DNA of 64,000 nucleotides. It comes from Halorientalis salina (GTDB lineage: Archaea > Halobacteriota > Halobacteria > Halobacteriales > Haloarculaceae). How positions within the stretch are numbered: the first letter of the stretch is position 1; every line of letters starts with the position of its first letter. The DNA lies in NCBI RefSeq assembly GCF_005049285.1, contig NZ_SOSC01000003.1, positions 310,001 to 374,000 on the forward strand. Reading direction: 5' to 3'. Under the pieces are notes generated by a model that was not told the DNA's origin, ran no database searches, and was given only the letters and a program-made list of their open reading frames with translations. Shown here one piece after another: positions 16,403 to 25,342 of this stretch. A program made the position numbers and the translations under genes.

Positions 16403-16834
16403 ATGACACAGATCGATCTCACGGCGTTCGTCGAGGACATCGTCCACGAACCGACACAGACCGAGGGGGCAGGACTCGACCTGACCGTCGCCGAGGTTCA
16501 CGAGGTGACAGCGCCGGGACGGGTGGACTTCGGCGGGGGCGAACTCGACCCGGCCGAGACCGAGCCACACCCCTCCTCGAAGCGCAACGCCGACGACGAC
16601 TACGAGTGGTGGACGCTCGACGCCGGCCAGTACCTCATCGAGTACAACGAGACGCTCGCGCCGCCCGAGGACGTGCGACTCGTCGTCCAGACCCGCGACG
16701 AACTGCTGGCGCGGGGCGCGTTCCATCCCACACTGCGCGTCAGGGACTGTCGGCAGGTCCCCCTGAGCGTCGGCGGTGCGGGGCTACGGCTCAAGGAGAA
16801 CGCGCGGGTCTCGACGGTCGTCGGGACGGCGTGA
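16403..16834 (+). CDS. dCTP deaminase/dUTPase-fold protein
   Basis: A 143-residue protein with the beta-barrel pattern of the dUTPase/dCTP deaminase family: GAGLDLTVAEVHEVTAPGRVDFGG, YLIEYNETLAPPEDVRLVVQTRDELLARGAFHPTLRV and a C-terminal GAGLRLKENARVSTVVGTA. The QTRDELLARGA segment corresponds to the RSSLxxxG substrate-binding motif of dUTPases. It is shorter than true haloarchaeal dCTP deaminases (about 195 residues) and lacks an obvious A/G-E deaminase catalytic segment, so it may be a dUTPase-like or non-enzymatic relative. Its stop abuts that of the convergent lipoprotein gene. Confidence 0.75.
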   Translation: MTQIDLTAFVEDIVHEPTQTEGAGLDLTVAEVHEVTAPGRVDFGGGELDPAETEPHPSSKRNADDDYEWWTLDAGQYLIEYNETLAPPEDVRLVVQTRDELLARGAFHPTLRVRDCRQVPLSVGGAGLRLKENARVSTVVGTA

Positions 16835-17821
16835 TTACTCCCACCAGTCCGACCGTCGCTCCTCGAAGGTCGCGTCGCGGAACGCCGGCGGCAGGTCCGC
16901 GCGGTCGTCGCTTCCGAGGGCACCACCGAACCAGCGGCCGACGTGCCAGCCCGTGGCCTCGGTCGAGAGGCCGACGACGTAGATATCGGCGCGCGTGTAG
17001 CGCTCGTGGGCCCCGTCGCGGTCGGAGTCGACGCCGACGATCTCGGCACACGACGACGGCGACTCGCCACAGGGCGAGGAGTCGGGAAACGACACGACGA
17101 TGTCGGCGGTGTCGCGGTCGGTCGTTCGCGCGAACGTGACGTTGTCCGGCACGGTTCTCTCCCCACCGTCGTTGTAGTAGTCGATCGCGTGGCCGATCTG
17201 GTCGTCGACGGCCCGTCGCTCGTCGGCCGACAGCGTGTCGTCGTCGACGTAGACCGAGAGCGTCGGGTCGTCCCAGGGGACCGGGCGCTCGCTGGCGTTG
17301 GGCTGTGGCGTCGACGCCAGGACGGTCTCGGCTCGCATCACGGACTGCGGGTCGTCGGTGTGGCCGAGGCCGAGCACGTGGCCGAACTCGTGTCGCAGGA
17401 CCAGGCGCGTCGAGTTGCGGTCGAAGCCGCGCTTGATGCGAACCTCGACGGGGTCGTCCTGTGTCCGGAGGTCCGATAACAAGGGAGCACAGCCGGCGGC
17501 GTGGTCGTCGGTGCCGCACTCGTCGATGCGCTCGACGGGGCGAACGACCAGGTCCGGGTCCTCGGCGTCGGGGTCGACCCGGAAGGTGACGGGATGGCCG
17601 AGGTACTGGTCGGCGTTTGCCTCCCAGTAGTCGGTGGCGTTCCGAAGCGCCGCGACGTATTTACTCCGAGAGTCGTCGGTCCCCGCGTCGAGGCCGACGA
17701 CGAACGTGGTTTCGGACCAGGGGTCGACGGCCGCCGACTCGTCGGGACTCCCCAGTGGGGGCACTGGCAGCGAACAGCCGGCCAGGACGACGAGGGCAGC
17801 GAGGGCGACCGAGCGATGCAT
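16835..17821 (-). CDS. Secreted matrixin-like zinc metalloprotease lipoprotein
   Basis: A 328-residue exported protein. The signal sequence MHRSVALAALVVLAGCSLP ends in a lipobox (LAGC), so the mature protein should be lipid-anchored at Cys 15. The metzincin zinc motif HEFGHVLGLGH (HExxHxxGxxH) lies near residue 143, followed eight residues on by SVMRAE, a Met-turn-like segment. The N-terminal half reads as a catalytic matrixin domain; the C-terminal half (LSVYVDDDTLSADERR onward) repeats some of the same fold pattern but lacks a second zinc motif. Likely an extracellular endopeptidase of unknown substrate. Confidence 0.88.
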   Translation of the reverse strand: MHRSVALAALVVLAGCSLPVPPLGSPDESAAVDPWSETTFVVGLDAGTDDSRSKYVAALRNATDYWEANADQYLGHPVTFRVDPDAEDPDLVVRPVERIDECGTDDHAAGCAPLLSDLRTQDDPVEVRIKRGFDRNSTRLVLRHEFGHVLGLGHTDDPQSVMRAETVLASTPQPNASERPVPWDDPTLSVYVDDDTLSADERRAVDDQIGHAIDYYNDGGERTVPDNVTFARTTDRDTADIVVSFPDSSPCGESPSSCAEIVGVDSDRDGAHERYTRADIYVVGLSTEATGWHVGRWFGGALGSDDRADLPPAFRDATFEERRSDWWE

Positions 17822-17899
17822 CTATCGAGGAATCGGCGTCGACGAGCAAGTGGGTTGTGGCCGTCTCGAACGGTCGCGGTCGCTCGACGCGTCGTGGCT

Positions 17900-18391
17900 G
17901 AGGGGAGTAAGCCCCCTTCTGTTCGGCCCGGCATTCCGCTGAGCATCCGCGCCAGCACCGCCGCCGAGGGTCGCTCGGCAGTGGCGTCCGGGCTACCTAC
18001 GGCGCGGACTTGCACCGGTGAGGATTCGCCGTTCCATCCGTTCTCCGCGGTCAGCGTGCCCGAAGGGCACGGGCGTGGCGGGTCACCGTCACGCCGCTGG
18101 TCCCGATGAGTCGGGACGCGCTCGGTGGGTTAACTTCCCGTTTCTTCGCCGGAAGGCTCGATTCGGGTTCGCACACCTCATCGCTCGCGCGGAGTGGTAT
18201 CGTTTCTGTTCCAGAGCCAGCGGTCTCCCGCTCCGGGTTTGCACCCGGTCACCTGCCCGGCGGGTGGGGGGACTTTCCTCATGCGCGTGCTCCCTGAGCA
18301 CGAATCGGGCTGGCGGTGCAACCGTCAGCTCTGCGCGCCCTGAGCACGTACACGGGAGCCGGGCTCCCTCTGCCAGCCGGACCTACTCACT
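17900..18391 (-). ncRNA. rnpB: RNase P RNA
   Basis: The minus strand carries the universal RNase P RNA core. GAGGAAAGTCC (18270-18280) is the conserved P4/CR-I segment, and ACAGAAGGGGGCTTAC near 17911-17922 is the partner CR-V segment. GAGTAGG at the 5' end (about 18383-18390) pairs with CTTACTC at the 3' end (about 17903-17910) as helix P1. Between them are several long hairpins, including a stem GTGCCC/GGGCAC (about 18058-18073). The size of about 490 bases fits an archaeal type A RNA. The ends are set by P1 and are accurate only to a few bases. The catalytic RNA removes 5' leaders from tRNA precursors. Confidence 0.93.
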
Positions 18392-18497
18392 GCCCGGGAT
18401 TAAGCCGTTCGGTCAGCCGATCGGCTCGCAAATAGTCGCGTTTTCGACGGGAAACTGAATGAACACGTTGAAACCGCTGGTCGCCTAAAGAGATACA

Positions 18498-19103
18498 ATG
18501 CCAGAGGCAGCCGGAGAACTCACGTCGACGGACGGAACACGAGCCGTCGAGCTCGCACGCAACGCTGTCGAGACCTTCGTCGAGAACGGTGCGCGCGAAC
18601 AGCTCGGGAGCATGCGGGACGCCTTCTACACGCGAACGGGTGCGTTCGTCCGGCTGGAGAAGACGCGCGGTCGCGGCCAGCTGCGGGGCTGTGCGGGCAG
18701 CTACGACTGGAACGACCACCTCGGCGAAGCGCTCGTCGACGCCGCCATCGGTGCCGCAAACGAGAACTCCTGTGGATCGGCCGTCGACGCCGCCGAGCTC
18801 GACACGCTGCGCGTGTCGGTCTGTATCGTCGGCAACGTCGTCCTGACCGACGACCCGATGAGCGATCTGGAACTGGGCCGCCACGGCGTCGCCGTCGAAC
18901 GCGGCGACAAGCGCGGCTGGCTCTATCCCACGGTCCCCGTCGAGAACGACTGGAGCGAGGCCGAGTACCTCGACCGCGCCTGCCGGAAGGCCGGGTTGGC
19001 CCCGGGTGCGTGGGAGGACGAGGACACGATGGTCACGCTGTTCGAGGGCCGCGTCTTCCGCGAGCGCGACCCCAACGGCGCCGTCCAGGAACTGCGCGTC
19101 TAA
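18498..19103 (+). CDS. AMMECR1-domain protein
   Basis: A 201-residue protein with the AMMECR1 signature LRGCAGSY (near residue 55) and GLxxxRGDKRGWLYPTVPVENDWSEAEYLDRACRKAGLAPGAW. The family spans archaea to humans; in archaea it often neighbours AmmeMemoRadiSam genes, which are not present here. The function is unsettled. The ATG at 18498 follows a short AT-rich region. The gene begins 107 bases from the start of the divergent RNase P RNA gene, so the two share one promoter region. Confidence 0.92.
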   Translation: MPEAAGELTSTDGTRAVELARNAVETFVENGAREQLGSMRDAFYTRTGAFVRLEKTRGRGQLRGCAGSYDWNDHLGEALVDAAIGAANENSCGSAVDAAELDTLRVSVCIVGNVVLTDDPMSDLELGRHGVAVERGDKRGWLYPTVPVENDWSEAEYLDRACRKAGLAPGAWEDEDTMVTLFEGRVFRERDPNGAVQELRV

Positions 19104-19317
19104 CCCGACACGCGACCGGGAGGTGGAACTCGATTTCTGCGACACCGAACGGGACAGCCGAACGCGCCGCTGCCACCGGTTGAACTGACCAGGTCCGGAC
19201 AGCGCTGTCGCTATCCGAACGATCTCCGGCGAAAAACGAGTCGATAGCGAGTGGATGGCGGCGAGGGCGTCAGCGGGTCGCTGGGCGGTCGAATCCCCAA
19301 GCGGGGGTCGTCGTGCG

Positions 19318-19806
19318 TTACGCGTCGGTCGCGTTGGCGCTACCGTCGTCCGCGGCCTCGGCCGACTGTTCGTCGTCATCCGAGTCGGCGTCCTCGTCAC
19401 CGGCAGCCTGCTCGTCAGCGGAGTCGGCGTCGCTGTCGTCGCTCTCGTCCGGCGTCACGTCGCTGATGGCGTCACCGAGCGAGCCGTCGAGGTCATCGTC
19501 GAGGAACTGTCGAACCAGGTCGTGAATCTCCGTCACGTGATCGGGCACCTGACTCGGCAGTTCGGTCGGCGGGCCGCGGTCGCCGGCGGCAGCCCCGTTC
19601 CCGGCACCGCCACGCTCACCCGCGTCGGCCGAAGCCTCGGCACCGTTTCCGGCGTCCGCCTCGTCGTTCACGTCACGGTCGTCGGCATCCACAGCGGAGT
19701 CGTTCGCGCCGGTGTCCACGGGGGCGTTGCCCGGGAACGCGGCGGCGGTACCTGCGAACACGAGCAGTGCGGCCAGAGCGGCCGCGAGTAGTTTGATAGA
19801 TTTCAT
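19318..19806 (-). CDS. Secreted, highly acidic low-complexity protein
   Basis: A 162-residue protein with a Sec signal peptide MKSIKLLAAALAALLVFAGTAAAFPG, cleaved probably after AAA near residue 23. The mature part is almost all Asp, Ala, Glu, Gly and Ser, with a single ordered-looking helix at about 83-113 (PSQVPDHVTEIHDLVRQFL). There are no Cys residues and no lipobox. The upstream region carries a cluster of AT-rich motifs also found ahead of the gene at 32205. Function unknown. Confidence 0.7.
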   Translation of the reverse strand: MKSIKLLAAALAALLVFAGTAAAFPGNAPVDTGANDSAVDADDRDVNDEADAGNGAEASADAGERGGAGNGAAAGDRGPPTELPSQVPDHVTEIHDLVRQFLDDDLDGSLGDAISDVTPDESDDSDADSADEQAAGDEDADSDDDEQSAEAADDGSANATDA

Positions 19807-19860
19807 TGTTGTCTCCACTCGGGACCAGTCGCTACACCATCTTGAAGGGGGAATACCTCA

Positions 19861-19930
19861 AAGGCGAATTTCGGCGGTTTGAGCGCCAATTAAGCGGATT
19901 TGTCCTCGATTAAACCGAATTAAATCGGTT
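19861..19930 (-). promoter_or_regulatory. Motif cluster upstream of the secreted acidic protein
   Basis: Within 70 bases lie AAGGCGAATT (19861-19870), GCCAATTAA (19885-19893) and AACCGAATTAA (19913-19923), the last being part of an inverted repeat AACCGA-N6-TCGGTT (19913-19930). The region serves only the minus-strand gene at 19806, since the other side is the 3' end of pncB. The same three words, with one base changed in the third, occur upstream of the DUF4382 lipoprotein gene at 33001-33037. This suggests a shared regulator. Confidence 0.5.
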
Positions 19931-19995
19931 GAACCGGGGTGTCGTGCGGGCGAGCGGAGACGGAGGGGGTTCGGCAGGTATCGCGCGCTGGCGTG

Positions 19996-21147
19996 TCACT
20001 CATCGGTGGCGAAGCCGACCCGCTCGCCGTCGGCGGTGGCTCGTTCGCTGGCGGCGTCCAGATCGAACTCGCGGACGATCTCGCCGTCGCGGATCAGCGG
20101 CTCCAGCAGCGCCTCGCCGTCGGCCGGGCCGGACCGGTCGGCCAGCCCCACGTGGTGGCCGCCGTCGGGCGTCCGGTAGACCTGCTTCGTCCCGGAGAGT
20201 TTGCCCCGCTTGGCCGCGGGTTCGCCGTCGACCTCGACGATGTCGAGCGCGAAGTCGATGGGATCGGCGTTGCTGACGTACCCGCCGACGCCGAACCCCT
20301 CGACCACGTCCGAGAGTTCCCGGAGTTCCTCGGGGACGAGCCCGCCGCTGACGAAGATACCCACGTCCTCGAACCCACGAGCGTCGAGTTCCCAGCGGAC
20401 TTCCTTGATGATGTGTCGGAAGTCCCCACGACGGGAACCGGTGGTGTCCAGGCGGACGCTGTCGAGCGCCTCGACGGCTTCGGCCGCCCGGATGCTCTCG
20501 TCTTTCTCGTCGCTGTAGGTGTCACAGAGCGCGACCCGGGGCACGTCCGACCCGGCCGCCTCGTCGAAGGCCTGCCAGGCGGCCTCCTGGTTGCCCTTCC
20601 CGAAACAGATCATCAGGGCGTGGGGCATCGTTCCGCTGGCTTCCCGACCGAGGACGTCGCCGGCGGCGACGTGGGAGAAGCCGTCGAGGCCGGCGACCAG
20701 CGCGCCCCGCTCGACGACGGCCGCGATCGAGGGGTGGACGTGTCGCGCGCCGAAACTCATCACGAGCGAGTCGGGCGCGGCCCGGCGAGCGCGCAGGGCG
20801 TTGGTCGCGATGCCCGACGCGTGGGAGAGAAAGCCCAGCAGCGAGGTCTCGAAGACACAGAAGTCCCGGTAGGTCCCCTCGATGCGGAGGACCGGGCCGC
20901 CGTCGAACAGCTGGCCCTCCCGGAGCGCGTCCACGTCGATGTCGTGGCCCGCGAGCAGGTGCGCGGCGTCTTTGACGCCCGCGAGCACCTCGAACTCGCC
21001 GGTCGGGAACTGGTCGGCGGTGACCTCGGCGACGACCGTCGGATTCACGCCCGCGTGGTCGAGCGCCTCGACGGTCCGGTCGAAGTACGCGTCGGTCGCC
21101 CGCCCCTCGCGGATCGCCTCGGGCGGGACGATGTCGAACTCGGTCAT
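19996..21147 (-). CDS. pncB: Nicotinate phosphoribosyltransferase
   Basis: A 383-residue enzyme that joins nicotinate to PRPP for NAD salvage. Recognisable segments are TADQFPTGEFEVLAG, the active-site MSFGARHVHPSIAAVVERGALVAG, GTMPHALMICFG, DTYSDEKDES and the C-terminal GGLVPEELRELSDVVEGFGVGGYVSNADPIDFALDIVEVDG. These match the archaeal group of nicotinate phosphoribosyltransferases of about 385 residues. ATG 21147 (MTEFDIVPPEAIREG) fits the family N-terminus; upstream codons are unlikely coding. Nicotinamidase (24111) is encoded nearby on the other strand. Confidence 0.93.
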   Translation of the reverse strand: MTEFDIVPPEAIREGRATDAYFDRTVEALDHAGVNPTVVAEVTADQFPTGEFEVLAGVKDAAHLLAGHDIDVDALREGQLFDGGPVLRIEGTYRDFCVFETSLLGFLSHASGIATNALRARRAAPDSLVMSFGARHVHPSIAAVVERGALVAGLDGFSHVAAGDVLGREASGTMPHALMICFGKGNQEAAWQAFDEAAGSDVPRVALCDTYSDEKDESIRAAEAVEALDSVRLDTTGSRRGDFRHIIKEVRWELDARGFEDVGIFVSGGLVPEELRELSDVVEGFGVGGYVSNADPIDFALDIVEVDGEPAAKRGKLSGTKQVYRTPDGGHHVGLADRSGPADGEALLEPLIRDGEIVREFDLDAASERATADGERVGFATDE

Positions 21148-21282
21148 GCTAGAGGGGTCCAGTGGCGCGACGAAAAAGGTACCCGATACGACGGGTCCGT
21201 CATACGGACTGCTGTAGAACGTTTCCGCATCGACCACCCGACATCAGGTGGTCGTCGCAGGAAACAGCGACAGCAACCCGTA

Positions 21283-22599
21283 TCAGCCCGCGTGGTGGAC
21301 GCCCGCGAGTTCGCTGACGGTCGGCGCGTTCACGATTCGAACGCGAGTCCCCTCGCGAGTGATCCGGAAGGCGTCGCCGAACGGGTCGGACTCGGGGAGG
21401 ACGTAGGTGTCCGCGGACGGCTGGCGGACTGCGCGCTCGGCCAGGATGTCCCGGTAGCCCGTCGCGAACTCGCGGGCGTCGGCGCGGCTGTCCCAGGCAC
21501 TCGCCCAGACGTAGCCGTAGCGCTCGCCGTTCCGGTAGGGGACGACGCGGTCCCCGGCCCACCCCGCCGAGAGCGGGTGGTCGTAGTCGTAGGTCGCGTG
21601 CGTGCTGCGGTTGACCTGCCCGTTGGCCCAGAACATCGCGTAGACGCCCGCTTCGCCGACAGTCTCGCCGGCGGGGTCGCGGTCGAACCGTTCCCAGCGG
21701 CCGTTCGACCGGTCGGGAATCTCGACGGTCCGGGGCCGTTCGTCGGGATACGCCTCGGGGTGGATGACCTGTTCGCTGCTGACCGGATAGTCGTCGTAGA
21801 GGGCGTTCACACCGGCCCACCCCGAACGGGCGCGGACGGCCTCGACGAATGCCGACCCCTCGACGTAGGGCGCATAGATCGTCAGGAACAGGCCCTGGTT
21901 GAATCCAGTCGTGTCGCCGCCACCGCGCACCGGCCTGTCGAGACAGTTCCAGGCGTCCACACACCGACGCTCGTAGCGGTCGGCGACGTAGTTCGCGTCA
22001 CCCTCGACGACCCCGTTCTGGCCGACGCGTCGGTCACGCGTCTCGGGATATCCGTCGAGTCCGAAGTGCTGGTCCTGCAGGGCGTGAACGAGTTCGTGGG
22101 CCAGCGTCCACCGGTCGACGGTCGGCGTCTCAGCGTCGCTGACGAGGACGATGGCGTTCTCGCCGGGCGCGTAGAACCCCCTGACGCTCGCGCCGAAGGT
22201 CGGCCCGTAGGCCTCGTCGACGGTCGTGTCCTCGCCGACGAGCAGCAGGGCCTCCCAGACCTGCTCGTCCCAGTGGTCGACGCCGCCGCTCCCCCGGCCG
22301 GCGTACTCCTCGCGGTACTCGGTTCGGGAGATCACCTCGACCGACACCGACTGCTGGAACTCCAGGCCGCGGATGCGCTCGACGCGGGCCATCGTCCGCG
22401 CGAGGACGGCCTCCCGTTCGCTCTCGTTGAGACCGTCGTCGGTCGTCACCGCGACCGGATCGTCGTACCAGTAGCCGTCCTCCCAGCCCTCGCGGTCAGT
22501 GAGCGGGTCCGGGCGACCGTCGCCGGCGGTCGGAGCCGAACAGCCAGCCAGCACGAGGAGGGCAGCGAGGCCGAGCAACAAGAGAAGGCGACGGGTCAC
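21283..22599 (-). CDS. Hvo_1808-type surface lipoprotein with HExxH motif, copy B
   Basis: A 438-residue exported protein with signal sequence and lipobox (LVLAGCSAP, Cys 20). Conserved parts are GWEDGYWYDD, DGLNESEREAVLARTMARVE, TLAHELVHALQDQHFG with a HELVH zinc motif near residue 168, VVEGDANYVADRYERRC, SSEQVIHPE and RIVNAPTV at the end. HExxH followed by E in VVEGDA is consistent with a gluzincin-like site, though activity is unproven for the family. It is a tandem paralogue of the next gene upstream, which ends 3 bases before it begins, so the two form an operon. Confidence 0.85.
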   Translation of the reverse strand: MTRRLLLLLGLAALLVLAGCSAPTAGDGRPDPLTDREGWEDGYWYDDPVAVTTDDGLNESEREAVLARTMARVERIRGLEFQQSVSVEVISRTEYREEYAGRGSGGVDHWDEQVWEALLLVGEDTTVDEAYGPTFGASVRGFYAPGENAIVLVSDAETPTVDRWTLAHELVHALQDQHFGLDGYPETRDRRVGQNGVVEGDANYVADRYERRCVDAWNCLDRPVRGGGDTTGFNQGLFLTIYAPYVEGSAFVEAVRARSGWAGVNALYDDYPVSSEQVIHPEAYPDERPRTVEIPDRSNGRWERFDRDPAGETVGEAGVYAMFWANGQVNRSTHATYDYDHPLSAGWAGDRVVPYRNGERYGYVWASAWDSRADAREFATGYRDILAERAVRQPSADTYVLPESDPFGDAFRITREGTRVRIVNAPTVSELAGVHHAG

Positions 22600-22602
22600 G
22601 GA

Positions 22603-24003
22603 TCAGGAGCCGTCGTGAACGTCGGTCAGGTCCTCGACGGTCGGTGCGTTCACGATCGTAACGGTCGAGCCGTCACGGGTGACCCGGAACGCGTCGGCGA
22701 ACCCGTTCTCACCTTCGGGGATACGCCAGGTGTCGGCCTGACTCGTCCCCTGACCGCCGTAGTACCCGAGCAGTCGGCGATAGCCGCGGGCGAACTCCTC
22801 GGCCTCCGCGGCCGACTCCCACTCGATACGCCAGACGTAGGCCGTCTCGTCGGCCGCGGTGTCCGGGTTGCGATAGACGTGCAGCCGGTCGCCCTCCCAC
22901 CCCTCGGTGACCGGGAGGTCGTAGTCGAAGGGATCGGTCGAGTCGCCGGTGGCGAACTCGTCGCGGTCGATCAGCGCCCCGGCCTCGTCGTCGAAGGCCG
23001 TGTAGGCGAACATCGAACTCAGCACCGACTGGCCGAGCGTCGCGTGTTCGGGTCTGCTGGTCCCGGAACGCTGTGGGTCCGGTCGGACGCGCTCCCAGCC
23101 GTTGGCCGTCGAATCCGACAGGGACACACGGGTCGGGTCGTCCCGGGAGTCGGTGTAGCGGTCGGGGTAAATGACCTGTTCGCTGCTGGTGGGCGCGTCG
23201 TCGAACGCCGCGTCGACGGCGTCCCAGCCGCCCCGATCGAGCAGGGTCGCGACGAAGCCGGGGCCATCGCTGTACGGGAAGTACTCCATGAGCGTGATGC
23301 CCCAGTGACGAGTCCCCCCGGACCCGCCGCTTGACTCGCCCTCGACGCACTCCCAGGTCCCGCCACAGCGGCGTTCGTAGCGCTGCTGGATGAGATTCGC
23401 CTCGCCCTCGACCAGTCCGTTCCGGGCGTTGTAGGCGTCCCGTGTGCCCGCCCGCATCGACGAGAGGTTGTGGCGCTGGTCCTGCATGGCGTGGACGAGT
23501 TCGTGGGCCAGCGTCCCCTCGCCGTCGATCGTCGGGTTCCCGTCCTCGGCGACGAGTTTGATGGAGTCGTTCGCCGGCGAGTAGTAGCCCAGCACGTTCG
23601 AGCCCATGGTCTCGCGCTGGACGGTCAGGGAGTCGCGGTCCTCCCCGACGAAGAACATGGCCTCGAACTTCGCGTTGTCGAAGGTCCGGAACCGGTCGGT
23701 GTAGTTGGCCGTCTGTTCGTTCCGATACTCCTCGCGGCTGATGATCTCGACGCGCACCGACTCCTCGAACTCGGTGTCGCGGACGTACTCGACGCGAGCC
23801 ATCGCCCGCGAGACGACGGCCTCCCGTTCGCTCTCGTTGAGGCCGTCCTCGTTCGACACGTCGAGCGTCTCGTTGTGCCAGTAGCCGTTCTCCCAGCCGA
23901 TCGCGTCGGCCTCGGGATCCGAGGGGGCGGAGGAACCCCCGAGGAAGTTACAGCCCGCGAGAACGACGAGGACGGCGAGCGCCACCCAGGCGGCCTTGCG
24001 CAT
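22603..24003 (-). CDS. Hvo_1808-type surface lipoprotein with HExxH motif, copy A
   Basis: A 466-residue exported protein with lipobox (VLAGCNF, Cys 16). It shares with copy B the motifs GWENGYWHNE, DGLNESEREAVVSRAMARVEYVRDTEFEESV, TLAHELVHAMQDQ (HELVH near residue 170), LVEGEANLIQQRYERRCGGTWEC, SSEQVIYPDRY and VTIVNAPTVEDL. It carries a longer insert (DDEAGALIDRDEFATGDSTD) in the C-terminal part. ATG 24003 is chosen since it gives a canonical short lipoprotein signal; the track upstream is Arg-rich and non-coding. It is first in the two-gene unit and diverges from pncA. Confidence 0.85.
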   Translation of the reverse strand: MRKAAWVALAVLVVLAGCNFLGGSSAPSDPEADAIGWENGYWHNETLDVSNEDGLNESEREAVVSRAMARVEYVRDTEFEESVRVEIISREEYRNEQTANYTDRFRTFDNAKFEAMFFVGEDRDSLTVQRETMGSNVLGYYSPANDSIKLVAEDGNPTIDGEGTLAHELVHAMQDQRHNLSSMRAGTRDAYNARNGLVEGEANLIQQRYERRCGGTWECVEGESSGGSGGTRHWGITLMEYFPYSDGPGFVATLLDRGGWDAVDAAFDDAPTSSEQVIYPDRYTDSRDDPTRVSLSDSTANGWERVRPDPQRSGTSRPEHATLGQSVLSSMFAYTAFDDEAGALIDRDEFATGDSTDPFDYDLPVTEGWEGDRLHVYRNPDTAADETAYVWRIEWESAAEAEEFARGYRRLLGYYGGQGTSQADTWRIPEGENGFADAFRVTRDGSTVTIVNAPTVEDLTDVHDGS

Positions 24004-24110
24004 ACCCCAGCCAGGGAGGCCGACGACAAAAGTCGTCCGCACGCCGACCGGTCTCCCTCGTGACCGCATCCCGGGTAACGGTTTTTTCTGGGGCGTTCGT
24101 ACCATCACGC

Positions 24111-24683
24111 ATGGAGTTCGACACTGATTCGACAGCGGTGGTCGTGGTCGACATGCAAAACGGGTTCTGTCACCCCGACGGGAGTCTCTACGCCCCCGAC
24201 AGCGAGGACGCCATCGACCCCGTCGCCGAGGTCGTCGAACAGGCACGAGAGGCGGGCGCGCAGGTCGTCTACACCCGGGACGTCCACCCGCCCGAGCAGT
24301 TCGAGGGCAACCACTACTACGACGAGTTCGAACAGTGGGGCGAACACGTCGTCGAGGGCTCGTGGGAGGCCGAACTCGTCGCGGAGCTCGACGTCCACGA
24401 GGACGACCACGTCGTCGAGAAACACACCTACGACGCGTTCCACGAGACGGAACTGGACGGGTGGCTCTCCGCACGCGGCATCAACGACCTACTTTTCTGC
24501 GGGACGCTAGCCAACGTCTGTGTCCTCCACACGGCGGGCAGTGCCGGTCTCCGCGACTACCGGCCGGTACTGATCGAGGACGCCATCGGGGCGATCGAGG
24601 ACGACCACCGGGAGTACGCGCTCGAACACGCCGACTGGCTGTTCGGCGAGGTCGCGCCGCGTGCGGACGTCGAGTTCGTCTAG
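24111..24683 (+). CDS. pncA: Nicotinamidase (isochorismatase fold)
   Basis: A 190-residue hydrolase converting nicotinamide to nicotinate. Catalytic triad candidates are Asp in VVVDMQNGFC (near residue 13), Lys in VEKHTYDAF and Cys in GTLANVCVLHTA; metal ligands would come from RDVHPPEQFEGN (the DxHxxxH-like segment here reads DVHPPEQ). It works with pncB (nicotinate phosphoribosyltransferase) about 3 kb away on the opposite strand. ATG 24111 lies about 30 bases past a T-rich TATA-like stretch, so the message is probably leaderless. Confidence 0.9.
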   Translation: MEFDTDSTAVVVVDMQNGFCHPDGSLYAPDSEDAIDPVAEVVEQAREAGAQVVYTRDVHPPEQFEGNHYYDEFEQWGEHVVEGSWEAELVAELDVHEDDHVVEKHTYDAFHETELDGWLSARGINDLLFCGTLANVCVLHTAGSAGLRDYRPVLIEDAIGAIEDDHREYALEHADWLFGEVAPRADVEFV

Positions 24684-24689
24684 ACAGGA

Positions 24690-25136
24690 TCAGTCGTCGA
24701 CGCGGAAGACGCCCTGCCCGGTCGCGATGGACTCCATGTTTCCCTGCGGGGTGCGACTCTCGACCGTGATAGTGGCGATGGCGGAGGTTTCGCGTTTCTC
24801 GACGACCTCGGCGTAGCCCGTCAGGTCGTGGGCCCCATCGTGGAGGAAGTTGGTGTTGATGTTCAGCGGTTCCACGAGGTCGTTGACCGGGTCGTCGAGC
24901 GTCGTCCGGATGGCCAGTTCGCCGGTCTGTTCCATCAGCGTCGCGACGATGCCGTTGTGGATCGTCGGCGGCTCGGCCTCCTGGTCGGTGAACTTCTCGT
25001 CGAAGGGGATCGTCAGCTTCGATTTGCCGTACTGGATGTTCTGCATCTGCACCCCGAGCCACGAGAGGTAGCCGTTCTCGCGCTCGACGGACATCCGCAG
25101 CATCACCGGCGCACCCTCGGGAAGGTCCTTTGCCAT
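24690..25136 (-). CDS. PaaI-type hotdog thioesterase
   Basis: A 148-residue acyl-CoA thioesterase of the hotdog fold. The segment PPTIHNGIVATLMEQTGELAIRTTLDDPVNDLVEPLNINTNFLHDGAHDLTGYAEVVEKRETSAIATITV follows the PaaI pattern, in which HGG...D is the usual active-site motif; here it is HNG with E in the helix (MEQTGE). It may hydrolyse aromatic or medium-chain acyl-CoA. Its 3' end converges on pncA with 6 bases between. The substrate cannot be told from sequence. Confidence 0.85.
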   Translation of the reverse strand: MAKDLPEGAPVMLRMSVERENGYLSWLGVQMQNIQYGKSKLTIPFDEKFTDQEAEPPTIHNGIVATLMEQTGELAIRTTLDDPVNDLVEPLNINTNFLHDGAHDLTGYAEVVEKRETSAIATITVESRTPQGNMESIATGQGVFRVDD

Positions 25137-25342
25137 GGCGTACCGAACCGCTACGATGTCATCTAACTTTTAGTCACTGGTTTCCATATCCAATCTGATA
25201 GGTGTGGCCGTGCGGCCAGAGTAGCCGAGTTCATCCGACAGAGATCGGGCCGGCAAACGCGACCAGTCGGCACGTCGGCGTGGGCAACTGACGGCGAACC
25301 ACAGAAATACCGAAGGCGACGGCGACCGTAGCAATCGGTACG

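Noticed and set aside
17822-18460. Open frames over the RNase P RNA gene
   Set aside because: The region is explained by the conserved RNase P RNA core; the frames are incidental.
21939-23334. A 1131-residue plus-strand frame across pncB and the two lipoproteins
   Set aside because: It is a shadow of three well-supported minus-strand genes; its translation has no motif or signal.
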